From the NCBI GenBank assembly GCA_963832785.1, contig CAWHVF010000002.1, forward strand, positions 62,001 to 126,000: DNA of 64,000 bases. The letters are read 5' to 3'. A program made the translations under genes and the position numbers. Positions 1-8,297 of the stretch are shown piece after piece. The stretch comes from CAWBRT01 sp963832785. Lineage in GTDB: Bacteria; Acidobacteriota; Terriglobia; Terriglobales; Acidobacteriaceae. Within the stretch, counting starts at the first letter, position 1. Every line of letters starts with the position of its first letter. The notes beneath the pieces were generated by a model. It was not told where the DNA came from. It worked only from the letters and a program-made list of their open reading frames with translations, and made no database searches.

Positions 1-14
1 AAGGAGTGAAACCT

Positions 15-152
15 ATGCAGATTGGGAAACCGCTTCGGACCATTGTGATTGAGCCTCTGGAGCTTCCGGTACGCGAACCGGAAACGAGGCCGGACAGGCT
101 TCCTGACTGCGAACCTCAACCCGAACCCGAGCGTGAGCCAGTCGCACCATGA
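15..152 (+). CDS. Hypothetical 45-aa protein, Pro/Glu-rich C-terminus
   Basis: Small ORF with an AAGGAG ribosome site at 1-6 and ATG at 15. Its stop overlaps the start of the next gene (ATGA), so the two are probably translationally coupled. The second half is rich in Pro, Glu and Arg; no domain is recognised. The identical copy lies at 8999-9136. The coupling and the clear Shine-Dalgarno support a real gene; the function is unknown. Confidence 0.6.
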   Translation: MQIGKPLRTIVIEPLELPVREPETRPDRLPDCEPQPEPEREPVAP

Positions 153-853
153 CCATTCCTGACTACATCTCGCCGATTGTCGCCTCCCGAGTGTGGCATT
201 GGGACGCCTCTGGGCTGAAATCGCTTAATCAAACTCCATGGCTGCCCGGCAAAGCTTTCGCTGCCGATTGCAAAGCTCAAGCCTGCCACGATGCCCCCGC
301 CTCCAAATGCACGTGCGGCGTTTATGCAAGCAAGGGCTTCGAACACCTGCAAAAGACAGGCTTGCTCCAGTTCGGCATTTACGGCGAGGTCTATTTGTGG
401 GGCACCGTCGTGGAGCACGAGCTAGGCTGGCGTGCGCAGTATGCGTATCCCAAGAACCTCATGCTGCCGCTCGACATGGTGCCCCTTAGCATGGGAGCCG
501 CCGAATCGCGGCTCACGACACTGTCCGCCTACTCCTGCGACATCTTCGTCCAAGGCGAAGGCGGAACGCTGCCGCTCTGGCACAGCCACTCCGGCTATGA
601 CGCAGACGGGCTCGATCTACTAATCCAGCGCAGCCATCGGTGGTATGCCCGCCGCAGGCAGCAACGGCGGCTCAGGGGAGGCGACCGCGTTGCGGTTCTT
701 GGTCGGGGCATCGCCATCATCAAGGAAGTGGACGGCGATCAGGTGCATGCCACACTCTGGAACAGAAACCTGCTAAGGATCGGTCGGAAGCAAATCGTTT
801 GGAACGAACAAAACATGCGATGGGAGGCGGCGGTCGTCCGATCTGGAGCCTGA
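149..853 (+). CDS. Hypothetical 234-aa protein of the recombinase module
   Basis: Soluble protein of 234 aa. It has a Cys/His cluster near residues 40-57 (CKAQACHDAPASKCTCGVY) that could bind metal, then the segment GEVYLWGTVVEHELGWRAQ, which I recall as recurrent in uncharacterised proteins of plasmids and islands. The middle is Arg-rich (RRRQQRRLRGGD). Start chosen at 149 by ATGA overlap with the 45-aa gene. It is always paired here with the small recombinase, so a cargo or accessory role in the mobile module is likely, but no function can be assigned. An identical copy is at 8298-9002. Confidence 0.75.
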   Translation: MTIPDYISPIVASRVWHWDASGLKSLNQTPWLPGKAFAADCKAQACHDAPASKCTCGVYASKGFEHLQKTGLLQFGIYGEVYLWGTVVEHELGWRAQYAYPKNLMLPLDMVPLSMGAAESRLTTLSAYSCDIFVQGEGGTLPLWHSHSGYDADGLDLLIQRSHRWYARRRQQRRLRGGDRVAVLGRGIAIIKEVDGDQVHATLWNRNLLRIGRKQIVWNEQNMRWEAAVVRSGA

Positions 854-879
854 TGCTGCCGTTCCGCCGCATTCAACTC

Positions 880-950
880 TAACGTGCGCCGATGCCAGCA
901 CGGCTGGCGACCAGTTCAGAGACCCGAAATTTGCCGTCCAAAACCGCTGT
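880..950 (-). repeat. Candidate recombinase-associated repeat, copy in left arm
   Basis: Mirror image of the 8201-8271 copy. It lies between the 234-aa gene and the recombinase gene. A diverged relative occurs at 9203-9296, outside the right arm. The shared core includes GCAAATTTCGG, TCTCT, TGGTCGCCAGC and GGCGCACGTTA. Confidence 0.5.
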
Positions 951-1051
951 TTCGATGGTGCCGAGGTTGGGCACTGCAAGAGAGAAACCACAGCCCGCGT
1001 CCTGCGACCAGAAATTGAAGTTCGTTGCTGGTTGCCACCACGGAGGTCACC

Positions 1052-1663
1052 ATGCGAGTCGCCCTGTATGCACGAGTCAGCACCCTGAACGGTCAGCACC
1101 CAGAGATGCAGTTGTCCGAACTCCGCGAGTATGCCGCCCGCCGTGGGTGGAAGATCGTCGGAGAGTTCGTTGACGAAGGGGTGTCTGGTTCCAAGGAATC
1201 CCGCCCACAACTTAACAGGCTCATGGCTGAAGCACGGCGCAGGAGGTTTGACGCCGTTCTGTGCTGGAAGATCGACCGCTTCGGTCGCTCACTGAAGCAC
1301 TTGGTCAATGCTTTGGCCGACCTCGATGCCTATGGCGTGGCTTTCGTCAGCCTCAAGGACAACCTCGATCTCAGCACCCCATCGGGCAGGCTGATGTTCC
1401 AGATCATTGGTGCTATGGCTGAGTTCGAACGGGCACTGTGTCAAGAGCGTGTCCGCGCCGGGCTGAAGAATGCCAGAGCCAACGGAAAGACGCTTGGTCG
1501 TCCACGGACGATGGTAGACGCCGCCCAGATTGCCAGCCTGCGTGCCTCAGGGGCTTCGTGGCAGCGAATCTCGCAGCAGCTAGGCATCGGCGTCGGCACC
1601 GCCTGTCGGGCGCTCCAGCAGGCTTCCAAAAACCCTGCGGAATCGGCGGCTGTAAGTGGCTGA
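1052..1663 (+). CDS. Small serine recombinase (resolvase/invertase family)
   Basis: A 203-aa site-specific serine recombinase. The N-terminal catalytic domain starts RVALYARVST with the nucleophilic Ser at about residue 10, followed by conserved segments (GVSGSKESRP, CWKIDRFGRSLKHLV, PSGRLMFQIIGAMAEFER). The C-terminus carries a helix-turn-helix (LRASGASWQRISQQLGIG). Length fits DNA invertases and Tn3-type resolvases. Start set at 1052 because GGAGG lies at 1042-1046; an upstream ATG at 1025 lacks a ribosome site. The identical inverted copy is at 7488-8099. It probably acts on sites within or beside its own module. Confidence 0.92.
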   Translation: MRVALYARVSTLNGQHPEMQLSELREYAARRGWKIVGEFVDEGVSGSKESRPQLNRLMAEARRRRFDAVLCWKIDRFGRSLKHLVNALADLDAYGVAFVSLKDNLDLSTPSGRLMFQIIGAMAEFERALCQERVRAGLKNARANGKTLGRPRTMVDAAQIASLRASGASWQRISQQLGIGVGTACRALQQASKNPAESAAVSG

Positions 1664-1777
1664 TTCTGCGGGGTCGGATTTCGGTGTTTCGATCCTGCCA
1701 GAAACACTTGTTTGTGGAGGGGCACAGCAGGAGGAAGCGGGGGGAAATAGGGGTGTTCAGGCAGGGATCGCCCAAAA

Positions 1778-2473
1778 TCAGTTCTTCAGCTCTGCCAGTT
1801 GCTTGACTTTTGCTCGCCCCGGTTCAGCGATCTTGGAAATAGGAACAGTTATTGCGCCGTAGCAACGTAATGCATTATCCAGCCTTCGCAAATCGTCAAT
1901 GCTAGAAAGGCCGCAGTCATTGGCAATTGAGGAAAAAAGCGGGCAGAACTTGTTCAAGTACCCATCAATGGTGAGATCACACGGAAGCCGCGAACCTAAA
2001 CGGCGAATTGCGCTTCCGGTGAAACCATCGTAGATTGGAAAGCGACCCACGCTGATGAAATGCAGCAGCGCACTCGCACGGGACAATCCAAAACGTTGCT
2101 GCTGCACCTGCCCGGATTTTTTATAAACTCCCGATGCGAACTTCCTCTCGCACCAAATCTCCAAGAAATCAGCGATGCGCCCTTCGACGGGGCACTTAGG
2201 AGGCTCATTTCTTGCCTGCATCCAAACATCGTAGGCCGCAGTGGTTTTCGTCTTCCACCTGCCATTGGTTTTCGCAAAACACCCCTCCTTCCATCGCCCG
2301 ACCAGTTCAAAATCGTCGCCTGATAAAGTCCCATTTTTCTCGATCAAAACCTTGTACACGCAATCATCCTTTTTGCGCTCTTTCCTCAACTCATATAAAC
2401 CAGCCCATTTCTGTACCCACAAACTCGGTTCGACCTCTACCCACTCAGGATAGCGAAACCTAAAGAGACTCAT
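1778..2473 (-). CDS. Hypothetical 231-aa protein
   Basis: Soluble protein of 231 aa starting at ATG 2473 behind an AAGGAAG site. The C-terminal half (LSRASALLHFISVGRFPIYD, then repeated Leu/Arg helices) resembles all-helical proteins I have seen in accessory regions, but I cannot name a family with certainty. It is the first cargo gene inside the left inverted arm and faces the recombinase gene, with only about 115 bp between their stops. Confidence 0.7.
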   Translation of the reverse strand: MSLFRFRYPEWVEVEPSLWVQKWAGLYELRKERKKDDCVYKVLIEKNGTLSGDDFELVGRWKEGCFAKTNGRWKTKTTAAYDVWMQARNEPPKCPVEGRIADFLEIWCERKFASGVYKKSGQVQQQRFGLSRASALLHFISVGRFPIYDGFTGSAIRRLGSRLPCDLTIDGYLNKFCPLFSSIANDCGLSSIDDLRRLDNALRCYGAITVPISKIAEPGRAKVKQLAELKN

Positions 2474-2538
2474 GCTGGCGACTTCCTTCTTCTAAGCGGC
2501 TGGACTATTGACCGCGCATCTTCCGTGATGCTGCCCGT

Positions 2539-4044
2539 CTACTGGGAATTCTTTTCCAACGTCAGCCCTATTGGAATCGTCTTCCCATCAGGAATAAACT
2601 TCTTTTCTACCGTTTTGTAGCCGTTCATTCTAATAGTGACAGTGCGGGGGGTATCGCCCTGCTTTAACAATACAAACACCAGTGGGGAAACTCCAGCCAT
2701 GTTGCTATCTACGTAGACCTCGGCACCGGATGGTATGGTGAGTACGGCACAGCGCGAGGCTTGCCCGTCTTTGACAAGTTGAGCCAGTTCCTCTGGGGTT
2801 AGCTGGTGACCAACGTGTGCTAATGCTGCGGCGGCGGCAGGCGATGCTTTGGCCGATTCTGAATTAACAGTTGCCTGCTGTTTCATGGCATCGGGCAAGT
2901 TTGCTGTTTGGGGAGGAGTTGGTATCTGCGGCAACGCTGCTCCCGTACCACAACTTCCCGTGTCCGGCAGATAGCACCGGTCGAGCAACTTATCCGGGTC
3001 GTATTCGCCGTTCTTGATGATTGTCCTCACTTCCGTGTCGCAGGTGATATAGAGCTTCGTTTTGGCCTGCGCTATGCGGGAGCATTCATCGGCTCGGGTC
3101 TTGTCATCAGGATTCTGAGTGAGCCTAGCTCTCTCAATGAGCACGAAGGAAAGGTCAATCGTGGATGCATCTAGTTGACCTAAAGTCCGCAACCGTTGAA
3201 GTCCTCGCTCATAGAATTCCTTGTCCGCCTTGCTCTCTACATGTATTTCGATGCGATCATCCAGTGCCTTTACGAGTTTAAACCGCGCCTCAGAGCGATC
3301 CCCTCGGCTATCAAAGGGTATTTCAGAGTCAGTCATGACACCAACGGCACTTTCCACGCTTTCGATGTAGAGCAATCCCACGTCACGCATGTAGCCAGAG
3401 AGTATCAGTGGTAATTTGGCGGACGGGGGTGAGTATAAGGGCGCAATCTTTGCGTCAGCCAGCAGGGAAGCCTGCGCAAGCCCAAGCGACTCGCTATTAG
3501 AAAGTGCCAGTTTTGGATAACCAGAAAATATATAAGTTACGACCTTGACGCGATTCTTGCCGATTCCTTCGGGAGTAAGAGAGGGCGTCGATTCTGCTGT
3601 CATGTATACAATGCGATTGGCAACATCCACAAAGTCAGACTCCCCAGCGTAGCGCAATACTGGAACTCTTGCCCCAGTTTGTAAGCTATGGAGTCTAACG
3701 GCTTGTGCCAAACTGATGGTAGGTCTCTCAATGATGTGGGAAATCTTGAAGCTGCGTGTGACCCCCTGATAAATCACATCGACAAACCCGACTGTCGATT
3801 TCCAAACAGACACGCTAACGAAGCTACCCCAAACAATTCCATCGCAGTACTCGGCACCGCAATGAAACTGGTTCGGCAACGCGGAGATTGGCTGTCCGAC
3901 AGCAATACCGTGGAAGCCCACGTTGTGAATTGTGCTTTTTGGCGTTGTTGAATCCTGTGCAGTGCGCTTTGGAGCATCTTGGGCGAAAGCGCCAGCGATA
4001 AGTTGCAGGACGAGAAGTCCCATTACAGCTACGCGAGCATTCAT
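2539..4044 (-). CDS. Exported protein with C-terminal PEGA domain
   Basis: A 501-aa protein with a Sec signal peptide (MNARVAVMGLLVLQLIAGAFAQ, cleavage probably after AFA). The long middle part has no recognised domain. The last 75 residues form a PEGA domain (IPSGAEVYVDSNMAGVSP, then a beta-rich segment with MNGYKTVEKKF), a surface or periplasmic fold often linked to carbohydrate or cell-wall contact. Its ATG overlaps the stop of the upstream gene (ATGA at 4041-4044), so it is co-translated with the zinc-ribbon membrane protein. Envelope location is inferred. Confidence 0.8.
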   Translation of the reverse strand: MNARVAVMGLLVLQLIAGAFAQDAPKRTAQDSTTPKSTIHNVGFHGIAVGQPISALPNQFHCGAEYCDGIVWGSFVSVSVWKSTVGFVDVIYQGVTRSFKISHIIERPTISLAQAVRLHSLQTGARVPVLRYAGESDFVDVANRIVYMTAESTPSLTPEGIGKNRVKVVTYIFSGYPKLALSNSESLGLAQASLLADAKIAPLYSPPSAKLPLILSGYMRDVGLLYIESVESAVGVMTDSEIPFDSRGDRSEARFKLVKALDDRIEIHVESKADKEFYERGLQRLRTLGQLDASTIDLSFVLIERARLTQNPDDKTRADECSRIAQAKTKLYITCDTEVRTIIKNGEYDPDKLLDRCYLPDTGSCGTGAALPQIPTPPQTANLPDAMKQQATVNSESAKASPAAAAALAHVGHQLTPEELAQLVKDGQASRCAVLTIPSGAEVYVDSNMAGVSPLVFVLLKQGDTPRTVTIRMNGYKTVEKKFIPDGKTIPIGLTLEKNSQ

Positions 4045-4496
4045 CTTGGTGCCTCACTTGAGGACGATTCCGGGGAAGAGCATGAACCCGTGAGTTCTGC
4101 TGGCTTCTCATCCTCAAACTCGTGCCTGCAAAAACGGCATATCTTGGCGTCGGGCTGCACGAACTCCGCACACTGCGGGCACTTCTTCGAATGGGCATCT
4201 GACCTAAATTCGCCGGGGGAAGGGCATTCTACTTTGTCCTTCTTTGTCTTGGAGAACAGCACAATCGCCCCGATTAAAGCGCCGACAGCGAGTAATCCCA
4301 CGACAGCATCCCATCGCTCATTATCTTCGTCACGATTTACCTGTGACATGGCGCTGTTCCAGCGCTGATTTGATCCCAACGGGTCGAGTCTGCCTACGTG
4401 ATGGAGCCTTGTCTGCTCATTTTCGACGTAGTCCGATATAGCCCATGCACCCATGATCAGGGCAAGAATTAGCATAAGCCAAGCCGCCGCTTTCAC
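4041..4496 (-). CDS. Membrane protein with C-terminal zinc ribbon
   Basis: About 151 aa from GTG 4496, chosen for the AAGGAGG immediately upstream; the ATG 39 bases earlier lacks a site. Two membrane helices (AAWLMLILALIMGAWAI near the N-terminus and VVGLLAVGALIGAIVLF in the middle) bracket a polar segment. The C-terminal tail holds a CxxC-x10-CxxC zinc ribbon (CPQCAEF...CRFCRHEF) of the UPF0547 type. Translationally coupled to the PEGA protein, so the pair may work together at the membrane; the role is unknown. Confidence 0.78.
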   Translation of the reverse strand: MKAAAWLMLILALIMGAWAISDYVENEQTRLHHVGRLDPLGSNQRWNSAMSQVNRDEDNERWDAVVGLLAVGALIGAIVLFSKTKKDKVECPSPGEFRSDAHSKKCPQCAEFVQPDAKICRFCRHEFEDEKPAELTGSCSSPESSSSEAPR

Positions 4497-4702
4497 GGGA
4501 ACCTCCTTTTTCAACTCTGAATGTCCTTGAATCATATCGCTGGCAAGCTAATTTGCAAGTGCTGAAACTCGCTTGTTGGATGAAACAGGAGGTGTTCTTT
4601 ACCATATTGGGCATCGCCAGCTGCAACAAACGGCGATGGAATCAATTCACGCCGTTGTTCGCCGCCACTTACCCCTGACTTCTCCGTTCGGGGCGCGTAA
4701 GG

Positions 4703-4924
4703 TCAATCAGCTTGGGCATCCAGTCGCCGCCAGATGCGCCGCACACGCCTGAACTCATCATCAATGATGCTTGTTGGCTCGAACTTAAGCCGATCTAGTC
4801 GCCTCACAAGCTCACGTGCTCGTTCACGGTTTGGGGCGAATTTGTCCGGGGAGACGATCTCCCGCAGTTCGAGCAGCCATGTCCGGATTTGAGCCTGTTC
4901 TCGGTCTGTGAAGTATCTTGCCAT
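4703..4924 (-). CDS. Hypothetical 73-aa protein
   Basis: Small, charged, mostly helical protein (repeated Arg/Glu/Leu, e.g. RARELVRRLDRLKFEP). ATG 4924 is preceded by GGAAG. It lies 26 bp after another small ORF on the same strand, so they may form an operon. No domain recognised. Confidence 0.55.
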   Translation of the reverse strand: MARYFTDREQAQIRTWLLELREIVSPDKFAPNRERARELVRRLDRLKFEPTSIIDDEFRRVRRIWRRLDAQAD

Positions 4925-4950
4925 CAGCTTCCAACAGGCATTCCGGGTGG

Positions 4951-5181
4951 CTATTCTTCGTCATCCCAAAACCTGCCGTCCCCGTCGATAGGGGTGTCAG
5001 CCTGTTCCTTTGTGTTTTCATAGGTCAACGGGAACAGGTGGATGCCCGACCAACGCTCCTGAGCCTGTTGCAGTGCATCGCCATGGTGCTGGCAATACCA
5101 GCCGCCCTCGATTTTGATCGTGGCACGCTCGCCACAGGGCAATGCAAGCCGCCCCCGAACTTCCATTTCGCAAAAATGCAT
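4951..5181 (-). CDS. Hypothetical 76-aa protein, possible small metal site
   Basis: Contains CGERATIKIEGGWYCQHHGD, a Cys...Cys-x-His-His arrangement like a degenerate small treble-clef or zinc knuckle. Very acidic C-terminus. Start at ATG 5181 without a strong ribosome site. Followed by the 73-aa gene on the same strand. Function unknown. Confidence 0.5.
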   Translation of the reverse strand: MHFCEMEVRGRLALPCGERATIKIEGGWYCQHHGDALQQAQERWSGIHLFPLTYENTKEQADTPIDGDGRFWDDEE

Positions 5182-5481
5182 TACGTTTTCAAAACCTGCC
5201 GCACTTTCTGTTTTGGGTTCTAATGATGAGGCGCAAAGTGGAAATTCGTTTTCGTTAGAGTTTTGGTGAGCGCTCAGGATCGAAGTCGGCGGTCAGAGGG
5301 CGTCCAAACCCCAGTCGCCGTTTTTGCCGCTGGCGGCGAAACCCAATATGGTAAGGGATTCAATGTTTCATCCACGAAGCTGGCTTCAACACTTGCAAAA
5401 CTGCTCTCCAGCGATACAATTTCAGCGACTCGGAGCTGGAAACGGCGGGTGAAACTAAGCTGAGTTCAGTGGAGGGAAGCT

Positions 5482-6036
5482 ATGGCCGATCTTTTTCTCG
5501 AACAAACGGGCGTTAGAAATGAATACGTTGCGATGCGAGAGAGCCTCAAATCCGCGCTCAGCCAGCGTAAGAACAGGGTTTACAGCAGAGAGGAAGTGGG
5601 CAATGAGCGGGAGGATTTCCGTGGGGAATTCTCTAGGTTGATCCGTGCCGAGTCCCAACGATATACACAAGCCGTTTCGGACGCTGATCATTATGCAGCC
5701 ATCCGAAGGATTTCTGATACTCTCTCAGCCAAGTTCACGCCGATCCTTAAAGACGGACGGCTGCGCTACGGCACCTCGCAGAAAGCTTTTAACCTCTATC
5801 TAAAATACCTATGGCGGCTTGGGAAGATTGTGACTCCGCCCCACTGCCCCGTTGATAGACAAGTCTTGGCAGCAGGCGGCATCGACGGAAAGTGGACGGC
5901 GAGCGACAGCGAAAAAGAATACATCTATTGGATTAACAGCCTGAGATGGAAGGCGAAGCCGCTCTGCTTGGCAGAATGGGAGTATCAAATTTGGTCACCA
6001 GAAACAGATAAGAGCAAGGCTACACCGTGTCGCTAG
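5482..6036 (+). CDS. Hypothetical 184-aa protein
   Basis: Soluble protein with GGAGGG at 5471-5476 upstream of ATG 5482. Rich in Arg/Glu and aromatic residues (KAFNLYLKYLWRLGKIVTPP; YWINSLRWKAKPLCLAEWEY). Similar short proteins with a conserved LNLYLKYLWCLG-like segment occur in accessory regions of many genomes, by memory only. No known domain named. The good ribosome site and normal composition support a real gene. Confidence 0.65.
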   Translation: MADLFLEQTGVRNEYVAMRESLKSALSQRKNRVYSREEVGNEREDFRGEFSRLIRAESQRYTQAVSDADHYAAIRRISDTLSAKFTPILKDGRLRYGTSQKAFNLYLKYLWRLGKIVTPPHCPVDRQVLAAGGIDGKWTASDSEKEYIYWINSLRWKAKPLCLAEWEYQIWSPETDKSKATPCR

Positions 6037-6100
6037 ATTGCGCAGAACTCAAGGAAACGCGGGCTGCGTGATCGTTTCGAGCAGTTCACTTAGAGGGCGC

Positions 6101-6364
6101 ATGACTACAGAACAGCAGACCGTCCTTGATCAATTCGAGCAAATGCTCGCGGCGGAACGCGGATTGCCGCTTCCTCCGTATATTGAAAACAACGGAATAC
6201 TTTACATCCAGCATGGGGATGCTTTAATTCTCGTTGCTCCGGGTGGAAAGGTAAGTATCCCTAAACTAGGCATGATCGACGATGTAATACCTGAAGAAGT
6301 ACAGAAGGGCTTGGATGAAATCCACGCAGAGAATGCTCGGAACAGACAGGTAAACGAAGCATAG
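6101..6364 (+). CDS. Hypothetical 87-aa protein
   Basis: Start placed at ATG 6101 (MTTEQQTVLDQFEQML), giving an acidic 87-aa protein with a short beta-rich centre (ILYIQHGDALILVAPGGKV). It follows the 184-aa gene on the same strand with 64 bp between. No recognisable domain. Confidence 0.5.
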   Translation: MTTEQQTVLDQFEQMLAAERGLPLPPYIENNGILYIQHGDALILVAPGGKVSIPKLGMIDDVIPEEVQKGLDEIHAENARNRQVNEA

Positions 6365-6556
6365 TAAACCCCGAACACCACAGCCAGTGCGATTGGCTGT
6401 GAGCTGGCTGTGAGCTGGAGGTTTAATGAGTGCACGCAACTCCGACCAAGGTCATTGACAATGGGGTGATCGGTTTGGTCGAGTGCACTCGGGCACAATT
6501 TCGGGGGCGGACTGGAGAGCCGATGGTGGTGTAGAATACGGCGCATGGAATACGAA

Positions 6557-7384
6557 CTACGAATTTGCGTGCCCCTTTTTCGGGTAGTTCGCACTCATCA
6601 GCGTGATATCTTCGGCACTACAATGAAGCAAGAATTTGCGTGCCCCTTTTTCAGGTAGTTCACACAGTACAGGGAAGCCGTCCAAGTCAAAACGTAGCGT
6701 TGTTACCCTTGATGGCTCATGCTGTGTATAGACATTACAATATACGAGAGCACTGATTCCAATATGACCATTGCTGGCCCACAGGACTGGCATGTCTGTG
6801 CCTTGCTCAAACACGATGCCTTGTTTGAAGACCGCGATGTTATACAACAGAACTTTGCTCTTGTAGTGGAAGTCACGCATCTTGGACTTGACCGCATCTG
6901 TGGCGAGAAAGACGTCAAGGGCAAGGTGTCCGCGTTCATGCATTAACTCACTTGCACGATCAACGTACGCACTGACCACAGACAGAAACCTTTCGTTCTT
7001 TGCATGCAACTTCTCGTCATGCCAATACCGACGTTTCCATGCTTCCCACTCCTCGTCTGATATATATGCTGGTGCTGGTTGGATAGCAGGCATAGGTTCA
7101 ATCGAAGGCACAGGTTCGACCGGAAGGGGGGCGTGAACCTCAGGTACGGGTTCACTCAAGGGAGTAGGGTCGGCCACTTGCAGGGATTCAAGTGCGGAGT
7201 TCGCCTGTCGCAGGATTTTCTTAAGGGTAGAAAGCGCATTCTGCGGTGCTTGCCTATCTGATGGAGTACTCGCGGTTACGAACATGAGCCCGTCTGGATT
7301 GCGATAAATTTTGTGCTTGCGATGCCGCACCAAGTCAAAGCTATGTTCTTGCAGCAACTCCATTAACTGGTCTTGGGGATTCAT
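6557..7384 (-). CDS. HicA-like N-terminus fused to a larger unknown domain
   Basis: A 275-aa protein. Residues 1-60 (LLQEHSFDLVRHRKHKIYR, then NALSTLKKILRQ) look like the small dsRBD-type fold of HicA/YcfA mRNA interferase toxins, including the central HxK region. A Pro/Glu/Val-rich linker (about residues 75-110) leads to an unidentified C-terminal domain of about 150 aa. Free-standing HicA is about 60-80 aa and sits next to HicB; no HicB gene is adjacent, so this is probably not a simple toxin. The extreme C-terminus is affected by a repeat that shifts the frame (6561-6665). Start at ATG 7384 with GGTGGTGAG upstream. Confidence 0.7.
   Translation of the reverse strand: MNPQDQLMELLQEHSFDLVRHRKHKIYRNPDGLMFVTASTPSDRQAPQNALSTLKKILRQANSALESLQVADPTPLSEPVPEVHAPLPVEPVPSIEPMPAIQPAPAYISDEEWEAWKRRYWHDEKLHAKNERFLSVVSAYVDRASELMHERGHLALDVFLATDAVKSKMRDFHYKSKVLLYNIAVFKQGIVFEQGTDMPVLWASNGHIGISALVYCNVYTQHEPSRVTTLRFDLDGFPVLCELPEKGARKFLLHCSAEDITLMSANYPKKGHANS
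6561..6665. repeat. Two 34-bp direct repeats, period 71 bp
   Basis: 6561-6594 and 6632-6665 share 32 of 34 bases (both start GAATTTGCGTGCCCCTTTTT). Both lie in the 3' end of the 275-aa gene. The period is not a multiple of three, so the second copy is read in another frame and supplies the stop codon. Confidence 0.9.
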
Positions 7385-7487
7385 TGCTCACCACCAACCA
7401 ATTCACTGAGTATATATCCCCCCCACCAGCCCTCCACAAACAAGTGTTTCTGGCAGGATCGAAACACCGAAATCCGACCCCGCAGAA

Positions 7488-8099
7488 TCAGCCACTTACA
7501 GCCGCCGATTCCGCAGGGTTTTTGGAAGCCTGCTGGAGCGCCCGACAGGCGGTGCCGACGCCGATGCCTAGCTGCTGCGAGATTCGCTGCCACGAAGCCC
7601 CTGAGGCACGCAGGCTGGCAATCTGGGCGGCGTCTACCATCGTCCGTGGACGACCAAGCGTCTTTCCGTTGGCTCTGGCATTCTTCAGCCCGGCGCGGAC
7701 ACGCTCTTGACACAGTGCCCGTTCGAACTCAGCCATAGCACCAATGATCTGGAACATCAGCCTGCCCGATGGGGTGCTGAGATCGAGGTTGTCCTTGAGG
7801 CTGACGAAAGCCACGCCATAGGCATCGAGGTCGGCCAAAGCATTGACCAAGTGCTTCAGTGAGCGACCGAAGCGGTCGATCTTCCAGCACAGAACGGCGT
7901 CAAACCTCCTGCGCCGTGCTTCAGCCATGAGCCTGTTAAGTTGTGGGCGGGATTCCTTGGAACCAGACACCCCTTCGTCAACGAACTCTCCGACGATCTT
8001 CCACCCACGGCGGGCGGCATACTCGCGGAGTTCGGACAACTGCATCTCTGGGTGCTGACCGTTCAGGGTGCTGACTCGTGCATACAGGGCGACTCGCAT
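7488..8099 (-). CDS. Small serine recombinase, second identical copy
   Basis: Identical in protein sequence to the 1052-1663 gene: catalytic motif YARVST, FxxIIGAMAEFER segment and C-terminal helix-turn-helix. Start at ATG 8099 with GGAGG upstream, mirrored from the left arm. Two copies in opposite orientation mean the recombinase dose is doubled and the whole 5.7 kb interior can invert by homologous or site-specific exchange. Confidence 0.92.
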   Translation of the reverse strand: MRVALYARVSTLNGQHPEMQLSELREYAARRGWKIVGEFVDEGVSGSKESRPQLNRLMAEARRRRFDAVLCWKIDRFGRSLKHLVNALADLDAYGVAFVSLKDNLDLSTPSGRLMFQIIGAMAEFERALCQERVRAGLKNARANGKTLGRPRTMVDAAQIASLRASGASWQRISQQLGIGVGTACRALQQASKNPAESAAVSG

Positions 8100-8200
8100 G
8101 GTGACCTCCGTGGTGGCAACCAGCAACGAACTTCAATTTCTGGTCGCAGGACGCGGGCTGTGGTTTCTCTCTTGCAGTGCCCAACCTCGGCACCATCGAA

Positions 8201-8271
8201 ACAGCGGTTTTGGACGGCAAATTTCGGGTCTCTGAACTGGTCGCCAGCCGTGCTGGCATCGGCGCACGTTA
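8201..8271 (+). repeat. Candidate recombinase-associated repeat, copy 1
   Basis: Lies between the right-arm recombinase and the 234-aa gene. It resembles 9203-9296 in the same orientation (shared blocks GCAAATTTCGG, TCTCT, TGGTCGCCAGC, GGCGCACGTTA). The two copies bracket the 234-aa/45-aa gene pair as direct repeats. Confidence 0.55.
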
Positions 8272-8297
8272 GAGTTGAATGCGGCGGAACGGCAGCA

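Larger units (their letters stand above)
1..1721. repeat. Left arm of a 1.72 kb inverted repeat
   Basis: This segment is the reverse complement of 7430-9150, position x pairing with 9151-x. All reading frames of the two arms translate identically, so they differ little or not at all. Identity stops sharply at the inner edge, just after the shared CTCCACAAACAAG (read from the right arm). The outer edge lies at or beyond the window start. Each arm holds a 45-aa gene, a 234-aa gene and a serine recombinase gene. Confidence 0.95.
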
